Origin: Verrucomicrobiia bacterium
Lineage (GTDB): Bacteria; Verrucomicrobiota; Verrucomicrobiia; Verrucomicrobiales; Akkermansiaceae
Direction: 5' to 3'
Assembly: GCA_947460915.1 (NCBI GenBank)
Contig: CANHKJ010000065.1
Span: 1-12,764 of the forward strand
Length of the DNA stretch: 12,764 bases
Shown: positions 6,984-12,764 of the stretch, piece after piece
Numbering within the stretch: the first letter of the stretch is position 1
Layout of the letters: each line of letters starts with the position of its first letter
Notes under the pieces: generated by a model
The model's database searches: none
The model's input: the letters and a program-made list of their open reading frames with translations, nothing else
Told to the model about the DNA's origin: nothing
Translations under genes and position numbers: made by a program

Positions 6984-9900
6984 TTAGCGGCTGGTAATGG
7001 CAGCATCCGAGGTGAGCAAGGTCGAACAGACAATTGTCATCGCGGCAAGATGGGGATCATCAGTGCCGGCGATTGATTTCGCGGTAGTACGATCTTTTTC
7101 ATACTGCGCCAACTGCGTTTGATAGAGCTCGTTAAGCGCGGAATTTTCCCCTGCGCGCGGAGCACGACTGGTGAGAATTTGAAACGCCTGCGTCAATTGC
7201 GCCGCAGCATTTTCAGGCTTCTCGCGAATGCAGCGTTGCGCCAATCCACGAGCACATTCGAAGAAACTGAGGTCATTGAGGAAAATCAGAGGCTGCAAGG
7301 GAGTGTTAGTATTCAGTCGACGCGGTTGGCAAATTTCTCGGCTCCCTGCATCGAGCGTGACCATGCTCGGAGGCGGTGCCGTGCGTTTGATATACGTGTA
7401 GAGACTGCGACGATAGAGGCCTTCGCCTTTGTCAGGGGTGTAGTCGCCACCCGAAGCACCTGCCTCCGACCAAACGCCAGCAGGCTGCCATGGTTTGACG
7501 CTAGGGCCACCGATTTTCTCGACCAAGAGCCCGGCTGCATAGAGAGCTTGATCCCGGATTGCCTCGCCAGAAAGTCGATAATTGGGACCACGAGAAAGCA
7601 GCAGATTTTTCGGATCTAGCTCACGTTTTTCTAACGAACTTTTCGACGACTGCTGGAACGTCGATGTCATGACGATGCGCTTGAGCAGTTTTTTCACATC
7701 CCAGCCCGAATCCACAAAGTCGCGCGAAAGAGCATCGAGCACATCTTGATGAGTAGGCGCATCGCCTTGCAGCCCGAAGTTTTCTTGCGTTGGCACAATG
7801 CCATTACCAAAGCACATCATCCACAAACGATTCACAGTGACGCGTGAGACTAACGGATTTTGTGGATGGGTGGTCCACTGCGCTAAGCCGAGTCGATTGC
7901 GCGGAGCCTGCGCATCAAAGGGCATCACGGCCGAAGGTGGAGCAGGATGAACTTCTTTGGTTAGAACTGGCGAGGTGTAGTCACCACGATCATGCACGTA
8001 AAATTTCCGCGGATACTTGGTTTCTTCCATGCACATGATCAGCGGGATGTGATCGAGATAGTTGTCGTAGAGATTACGCGTCGCATCCGTTACGGCTTTG
8101 CGTGCCGCGAGCAATTCGGGATCGAAGTGCGTCATGTAGAACTCCTTCACTTTCGCCTTCGCTGCAGCGTCTCCCGTTTTTGCCGATTGAAATGTCGCAT
8201 CCACAGAAACACCCGCAAGCTCTGCCACTTCGACAGGTGTCAGTGCCTGGCGGAAGATCGAGAGTTCATCGAGTTGCCCTTCGGTAAATCCGCGATCATC
8301 ACGCGGACGTGCACCCACACTGAACACATTCGCGACAATCGATTTATCGAGATGATCACGTACGATGGACGTAGTAGTGGGCGCACCATCGAAATACATT
8401 TTCAATCCCCCAGCCTGAGAGCTGCCATCGTAGGTCACAGTAACGTTGACCCATTTGCCAACAGGAAATGGCTCGATGGTTTCGATCGATGCCGCACAGC
8501 CTGGCCACAAGTGAATGCAACTCCAGCGCAGTTTGCCTTTTTCGAGTAGCAGCTCAAAGCCCGATGCATCGGCCGATTGCGAATACATGCCTGGGCCACT
8601 GTGCAAGATTACCGCACGGTCTTTCACGTCCGGTGTGAAGATGCGCAGCGAAATGCTCAAAGCATCGTGTCGCGTGATGCCTGTTACGCCATCGAGCTGC
8701 AAGACGGTATCGCCATCGAATTTGATTGCTTGCCCCACGGCACCTGGCACGACCGAAAGTTTGCTGTCGTTCGCCGTAGCGGGCGCACCATTCGGCACCA
8801 CATTGGGTGTCTTATTGGCCTCGATCTGATCCATCGGATAATGAGCAATCCGTGCCGATAGTGCTGCATTTGGTGTAGCCGTGAGCCATGCCTCAAACGC
8901 CGCATCACGTGTCGCACCAAGTGCATCTAACGACTTTCGCGCAGCATCCAGCGCCTGCTGACGTTTTTCCACCTCTGCAGGATGATGGGGTTCCATCAAG
9001 CGCATCGATGGCTCGGGCGCGCTGGTGCTGATCGAGTAGGGATAGAGCCCGCATTCATCGATTTGTCCAAACATCGCCGCCATGCTGAAATAGTCGGTTT
9101 GCGGAATCGGATCGTATTTATGATCATGGCACTTCGAGCATTCCATCGTCAGGCCGAGAAAAGCCGTGCCATAGGTGTGCACTCGATCGGAAACATACTC
9201 GTTGCGAAATTCTTCGGCGATTGATCCACCTTCTTGCGTCTGGCGATGCAGTCGATTGAACATCGTTGCCAATCGTTGCTCTTGCGTCGCATTGGGTAGC
9301 AAATCACCCGCAATCTGCCAGGTGGCAAATTTATCAAACGACAGGTTTTCGTTAAACGATTTGATCACCCAATCGCGCCACGGCCAAACAAAACAGGGGT
9401 TATCACTTTGATAGCCGTAAGTGTCAGCAAAACGTGCGACATCCAGCCAATCCTGCGCCAAACGCTCACCATAACGCGGCGAGGCCAGCAAGGCGTCCAC
9501 CGCTTTTTCATACGCTTGAGGTGAAGCATCCGCGACAAATGCCGCCGTTTCCGCGGGTGATGGTGGCAATCCTGTAAGCGCATAAGAAACGCGACGCAAC
9601 AAAGTAGCGCGATCGGCTGGTGGATTCGGAGCCAAGCCCTGTGACTCCATTTTTGCCAACACGTAATGATCGATCTCATCCTTGCACCAATCCGCTTGCT
9701 TCACGGCGGGAAGCGGGGATTTTTTCGGCGCCACAAAGGCCCAATGCGGTTGATACTCGGCACCCTGCTCGATCCAACGCTCCAAAATGGCTTTTTCTGC
9801 GTCCGTCAACGGTCGATCCAACTTCGGTGGAGGCATGATCTCATCATCGTCATGCGTGTGCATGCGCGCCACCATTTCGCTCGCTTTGAGATCACCCGGC

Positions 9901-10193
9901 ACAATCGCCCGCTTCCCACTCTCCAATTCCGCCGTAGCGCCCTCAAAGGTATCTAGGCGCAAGCCCGCTTCCCGACCTTTGTTGCCATCAGGCCCGTGAC
10001 AAGCAAAGCATCGATCCGACAAAATCGGCCGCACATCTCGATTGTAATCAATCGTTTCCGGTGCCACAGAGACCAAGCTCAACGACGAATCATCAATAAC
10101 CTCGTTTCCTTTGGCTGAGGTCGGCGACTTTTGGCAACCCGGAATCAACAGGGCAGCACCAGTGCATAAGAGTAGGGATAAATGACGTGGCAT
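6984..10193 (-). CDS. PSCyt1/DUF1549/LamG/DUF1553 cytochrome c-like lipoprotein
   Basis: A 1069-residue Planctomycete/Verrucomicrobia-type envelope protein. The signal peptide ends in lipobox LIPGC (Cys20), so it is probably lipid-anchored. A PSCyt1 domain (about 48-145) has the haem c motif CFACH (62-66) and MPPP further on as a possible Met ligand region. DUF1549/PSCyt2 (about 170-380) follows, with CSKCHDHKYDPI from 352, a second CxxCH. A LamG/concanavalin-like domain (about 445-650; YPMD, KFDGDTVLQLDG, QLDELSIFRQALTPVEV) suggests carbohydrate binding. DUF1553/PSD1 (about 765-1010; NPLVSRVTVNRLW, YRLSGEAIRDQAL) closes the protein. The family is thought to act in the periplasm with the DUF1501 partner, perhaps on polysaccharides, but no reaction is established. 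It is first in its operon and divergent from the U32 gene. The start at 10193 is fixed by the lipoprotein signal. Confidence 0.93.
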   Translation of the reverse strand: MPRHLSLLLCTGAALLIPGCQKSPTSAKGNEVIDDSSLSLVSVAPETIDYNRDVRPILSDRCFACHGPDGNKGREAGLRLDTFEGATAELESGKRAIVPGDLKASEMVARMHTHDDDEIMPPPKLDRPLTDAEKAILERWIEQGAEYQPHWAFVAPKKSPLPAVKQADWCKDEIDHYVLAKMESQGLAPNPPADRATLLRRVSYALTGLPPSPAETAAFVADASPQAYEKAVDALLASPRYGERLAQDWLDVARFADTYGYQSDNPCFVWPWRDWVIKSFNENLSFDKFATWQIAGDLLPNATQEQRLATMFNRLHRQTQEGGSIAEEFRNEYVSDRVHTYGTAFLGLTMECSKCHDHKYDPIPQTDYFSMAAMFGQIDECGLYPYSISTSAPEPSMRLMEPHHPAEVEKRQQALDAARKSLDALGATRDAAFEAWLTATPNAALSARIAHYPMDQIEANKTPNVVPNGAPATANDSKLSVVPGAVGQAIKFDGDTVLQLDGVTGITRHDALSISLRIFTPDVKDRAVILHSGPGMYSQSADASGFELLLEKGKLRWSCIHLWPGCAASIETIEPFPVGKWVNVTVTYDGSSQAGGLKMYFDGAPTTTSIVRDHLDKSIVANVFSVGARPRDDRGFTEGQLDELSIFRQALTPVEVAELAGVSVDATFQSAKTGDAAAKAKVKEFYMTHFDPELLAARKAVTDATRNLYDNYLDHIPLIMCMEETKYPRKFYVHDRGDYTSPVLTKEVHPAPPSAVMPFDAQAPRNRLGLAQWTTHPQNPLVSRVTVNRLWMMCFGNGIVPTQENFGLQGDAPTHQDVLDALSRDFVDSGWDVKKLLKRIVMTSTFQQSSKSSLEKRELDPKNLLLSRGPNYRLSGEAIRDQALYAAGLLVEKIGGPSVKPWQPAGVWSEAGASGGDYTPDKGEGLYRRSLYTYIKRTAPPPSMVTLDAGSREICQPRRLNTNTPLQPLIFLNDLSFFECARGLAQRCIREKPENAAAQLTQAFQILTSRAPRAGENSALNELYQTQLAQYEKDRTTAKSIAGTDDPHLAAMTIVCSTLLTSDAAITSR

Positions 10194-10213
10194 AACCGGG
10201 GAAAGTTCACGAT

Positions 10214-10229
10214 AGGTAACACATTACCT
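10214..10229. promoter_or_regulatory. Operator-like palindrome between divergent genes
   Basis: AGGTAA-CACA-TTACCT is a perfect 6-bp inverted repeat with a four-base spacer. It lies 21 bases before the ATG of the cytochrome lipoprotein gene, in its likely 5' untranslated region or promoter-proximal DNA. In RNA it would form a small hairpin; in DNA it is the size of a regulator half-site pair. It is followed by an AT-rich stretch (10239-10264) that may serve as promoter DNA for the minus-strand operon. No convincing -35/-10 pair was found for that operon. Confidence 0.35.
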
Positions 10230-10271
10230 TTACGCCTGAAATACTTGATTTTTATCAGAAAAAACTTGTGC

Positions 10272-10301
10272 ATGACAGTGACAACACGCCTGTGCTATGC
10301 T
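10272..10301 (+). promoter_or_regulatory. Sigma70-type promoter for the U32 gene
   Basis: ATGACA (10272-10277, five of six to TTGACA) and TATGCT (10296-10301) are spaced by 18 bases. TGC directly before the -10 makes an extended TGn element. An AT-rich run lies upstream at 10239-10264. Initiation six or seven bases past the -10 would fall at about 10307-10309, only three to five bases before the ATG at 10312. The mRNA would then be essentially leaderless, and the earlier in-frame ATG at 10297 would lie inside the -10 and not be transcribed. Confidence 0.5.
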
Positions 10302-10311
10302 GCGCGCCACC

Positions 10312-12747
10312 ATGCAGCACCACGATCTAACACCCGAACTGCTTTCTCCTGCGGGAAACTGGGATTGCGCGCGAGCCGCAGTCGCCCACGGCGCTGATGC
10401 GATTTTTTTCGGACTATCCCGCTTCAATGCGCGACTGCGTGCCGATAATTTCACCGAAGAAGACCTGCCCGAGTTGATGAAATTCCTCCACCGCCACGGC
10501 GTGAAAGGTTTCGTCACCATGAACACCTTGATTTTCACCGCGGAAATCGAAGACGCTGCGCGCCAGCTATTGTGGCTGGAACACTGCGGTGTAGACGCCA
10601 TCATCGTGCAAGATCTCGGCCTTGCCAAACTCGCTGCCACCATCACGCCGAAGCTCGCCCTGCATGCCTCCACGCAAATGACCATCACCTCGCCCGAGGG
10701 TCTGCGCTTCGTCGAATCACTTTTTCCGTTAGAACGTGCCGTGCTCGCCCGCGAGCTTGCGGTCAAGGAACTGCAACGCTTCCCCCAAGCCGAGGCCATG
10801 AACACACCGCTCGAAGTCTTTGTGCACGGTGCCCTTTGCGTCGCCTATTCCGGCCAGTGCCTCACCAGCGAGAGCCTCGGCCAACGCTCAGCCAATCGCG
10901 GCGAATGCGCCCAAGCCTGCCGCATGCCCTACGAAATTTATGTCGATGGCGTCAAAAAACCGTTAGGCCCTGTGCGTTACCTGCTATCCCCCCAAGACCT
11001 TGCCGCCGTCGATGTCATTCCCGATCTGGTCAAGGCTGGCATCAAGTCATTCAAAATCGAAGGCCGTCTGAAATCTCCCGAATACGTTGCCGCCGTCACC
11101 CGCGTCTATCGCAAGGCGCTCGATGCTGCCATCGCCGAGCGTGATGCCGCCATCTCTGATTCCGATCGCTACGCTCTGGAAATGACCTTCTCGCGCGGCC
11201 TCTCCACCGGTTGGCTGCGTGGCACCAATCACCCCTATCTCACTCACGGCAAATTCGGCAAAAAACGCGGTGCTCTTCTCGGCGAAATCACCCGCGTCGG
11301 CAGTGGTTGGATTGAGCTCGCACAAACCCACCCCATGCCGCTGCAATCGGGCGATGGCGTCGTTTTCGATGCCGGCGAAGATCGCAATCACGAGCAAGGT
11401 GGACGCGTCTGGAAAATCGAAAACGGCCACATCTACTTCCACAAAACCTTTTCCCCGCTCGATTGGGAACGCATCCGCATCGGCCAACAAGTCTGGAAAA
11501 CCTCCGACCCCAAGCTTGATACCGAGCTGCGCAAAGCCTGGCAACAAGCCAAGCTCACCCCCGTCAAACAAGCCCTCGATCTCATCGTCACAGGCACCCC
11601 CGGCGAGCACCTGGAAATCCACGCCGCGCAGCACATCGTCCGCTCGGCGCAACCACTCGGCACCGCCGAGAAACACCCGCTTTCGTCAGAGACCTTGCAC
11701 GCGCAACTCGGTCGTCTCGGCGATACCGACTACGAACTGCACAGCATCGACAATCGACTCCAAGGCTCCTGCCACATCGCCGTCTCCGAGCTCAACCGCA
11801 TGCGCCGCTCACTCATCGAACTCCTCGATGCGGAAAAAATCTCAGCCCCTGCCCCACTGCGCACTCTACCCGATTTCCGCGTGCTACTACCTAACGAGGA
11901 AAAAGTGAGCCTACCCGATAAAGCATCCCTTTCCTGCTTGTGCCGCACCATGGAACAACTCGAAGCCGCACTCGCACAAAACCTCTCCACTATTTACTGC
12001 GACTTCGAGGATCCTCGACGCTACAAAGATGCCGTCGCCCTGCATCCCGATGTCGTTCTTGCCACGCCACGCATCCTCAAGCCCGGCGAAGATGGTTACC
12101 TCAAACTCATCGAACGCAGCGGCACCCAAGCCGTGCTCATTCGCAACCTCGCTGCGCTCCAATACTACAAACATAGTAATTTGCGACAAATCGGTGATTT
12201 TTCACTCAACATCGCCAATCCACTCAGCGCCCAAGTGCTTGCCGAGCACAGCTCGCTCGAACGCATGACCATTTCCTACGATCTCAACATCGCCCAAGTG
12301 CTTGATCTGCTTCACGCTGCGCCGCCCTCATGGTTCGAGCTCACGCTGCACCAACACATGCCGATGTTTCACATGGAGCATTGTGTCTTCTGCACCTTCC
12401 TCTCCGCGGGTACCGACTACAAAAACTGCGGACGCCCTTGCGAAACACACACCGTGCATCTGCGCGATCGCGTCGGACAAATGCACCGCCTCAGTGCCGA
12501 TGTCGGCTGCCGCAATACCCTCTTCAATGGCCGCGCGCAAACCGGAGCACGCTTCTACGATGACCTCTTCCGCGCCGGCCTAAGGAATTACCGCATCGAA
12601 CTCCTCGCCGAAACATCCGCCGAAAGCACCCACACCATCGAACTCTACCAAGGTCTGCTCGATGGCAGCATCAGCGCCAACGAACTGCACGACGACCTCG
12701 GCATTCTCGCCAAACTCGGCGTAACCGAAGGCACCCTCCGCCAATAA
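10312..12747 (+). CDS. Large U32-family protein, RlhA-like RNA hydroxylase candidate
   Basis: An 811-residue U32-family protein. The N-terminal U32 domain opens with ELLSPAGNWDCARAAVAHGADAIFFG and contains the family signature EVFVHGALCVAYSGQCLTS followed by NRGECAQACRMPY. The four conserved cysteines are 176, 183, 199 and 203. KSFKIEGRLKSPEYVA then leads into a DUF3656-like middle region. Members once called peptidases or collagenases include TrhP (tRNA U34) and RlhA (23S rRNA C2501), which hydroxylate RNA using prephenate-dependent chemistry. The DUF3656-like part favours RlhA. This protein is longer than E. coli RlhA (about 650 residues). The extra C-terminal part has a second cysteine set, HCVFC and CGRPC (691, 694, 706, 710), and VGCRNTLFNGRAQTG. 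The start at 10312 is preferred over 10297 because the latter lies in the promoter. It is divergent from the lipoprotein operon. The exact RNA target is inference. Confidence 0.9.
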   Translation: MQHHDLTPELLSPAGNWDCARAAVAHGADAIFFGLSRFNARLRADNFTEEDLPELMKFLHRHGVKGFVTMNTLIFTAEIEDAARQLLWLEHCGVDAIIVQDLGLAKLAATITPKLALHASTQMTITSPEGLRFVESLFPLERAVLARELAVKELQRFPQAEAMNTPLEVFVHGALCVAYSGQCLTSESLGQRSANRGECAQACRMPYEIYVDGVKKPLGPVRYLLSPQDLAAVDVIPDLVKAGIKSFKIEGRLKSPEYVAAVTRVYRKALDAAIAERDAAISDSDRYALEMTFSRGLSTGWLRGTNHPYLTHGKFGKKRGALLGEITRVGSGWIELAQTHPMPLQSGDGVVFDAGEDRNHEQGGRVWKIENGHIYFHKTFSPLDWERIRIGQQVWKTSDPKLDTELRKAWQQAKLTPVKQALDLIVTGTPGEHLEIHAAQHIVRSAQPLGTAEKHPLSSETLHAQLGRLGDTDYELHSIDNRLQGSCHIAVSELNRMRRSLIELLDAEKISAPAPLRTLPDFRVLLPNEEKVSLPDKASLSCLCRTMEQLEAALAQNLSTIYCDFEDPRRYKDAVALHPDVVLATPRILKPGEDGYLKLIERSGTQAVLIRNLAALQYYKHSNLRQIGDFSLNIANPLSAQVLAEHSSLERMTISYDLNIAQVLDLLHAAPPSWFELTLHQHMPMFHMEHCVFCTFLSAGTDYKNCGRPCETHTVHLRDRVGQMHRLSADVGCRNTLFNGRAQTGARFYDDLFRAGLRNYRIELLAETSAESTHTIELYQGLLDGSISANELHDDLGILAKLGVTEGTLRQ

Positions 12748-12764
12748 GGAGAAGGGATTTTCAA
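12745..12764 (+). promoter_or_regulatory. Shine-Dalgarno-like run for a gene beyond the right edge
   Basis: The U32 stop codon is embedded in TAAGGAGAAGGG, followed by ATTTTCAA to the edge. AAGGAG and AAGGG lie at distances that would suit an ATG at or just beyond 12765. If that is so, the next gene is co-transcribed with the U32 gene and is the only one here with a recognisable Shine-Dalgarno. The start codon itself is not visible. Confidence 0.4.

Noticed and set aside
6965..7033. Longer DUF1501 start
   Set aside because: It would overlap the end of the upstream gene and put 23 unusual residues ahead of the Tat signal region.
10297..10311. Upstream in-frame ATG of the U32 gene
   Set aside because: It lies inside the candidate -10 element, and the extra five residues add nothing conserved.
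1..12764. tRNA, rRNA, CRISPR array or insertion sequence
   Set aside because: No cloverleaf, direct-repeat array, transposase-like frame or terminal inverted repeats were seen by eye on either strand.

Overview
The window looks like chromosomal DNA of a member of the Verrucomicrobiota (PVC superphylum). This rests on the pair of a Planctomycete-type cytochrome lipoprotein (PSCyt1/DUF1549/DUF1553) with a Tat-exported DUF1501 protein, on a long two-part U32 protein, and on base composition near 50-55% GC by eye. Genus cannot be fixed from the sequence alone. No transposon, phage gene, CRISPR array, tRNA or rRNA was seen.

Layout. (1) Positions 5062 down to 1 on the minus strand form a core translation/transcription operon: nusA, infB, rbfA, then a zinc-ribbon membrane protein of unknown function that runs off the left edge. 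NusA (elongation, pausing, antitermination), IF-2 (initiator tRNA delivery) and RbfA (30S maturation) are the conserved heart of the nusA-infB operon. The usual rimP upstream is absent, and truB does not directly follow rbfA. (2) Positions 5063-5527 are non-coding on the minus strand. They hold a candidate nusA promoter, a strong terminator-like hairpin in the nusA leader, an imperfect palindrome, and on the plus strand a small remnant that reads as a decayed entericidin-type lipoprotein gene. (3) Positions 10193 down to 5528 (minus) are a two-gene operon encoding the large PSCyt1/DUF1549/LamG/DUF1553 lipoprotein and the DUF1501 Tat protein. Both are envelope proteins of poorly known function that usually occur as a pair. 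(4) Positions 10194-10311 are a divergent intergenic region with an operator-like palindrome and a good sigma70-type promoter facing right. (5) Positions 10312-12747 (plus) encode a large U32-family protein related to the RNA hydroxylase RlhA. A Shine-Dalgarno-like run at the right edge suggests that another plus-strand gene follows.

Two themes recur. No gene start in the window has a convincing Shine-Dalgarno sequence, and several are preceded by pyrimidine-rich tracts. The U32 promoter sits so close to the ATG that the mRNA is probably leaderless. The most unusual items are the broken entericidin-like gene, the tandem terminator-like signals in the nusA leader, the TKCD form of the IF-2 G4 motif, and the unclassified membrane protein after rbfA.
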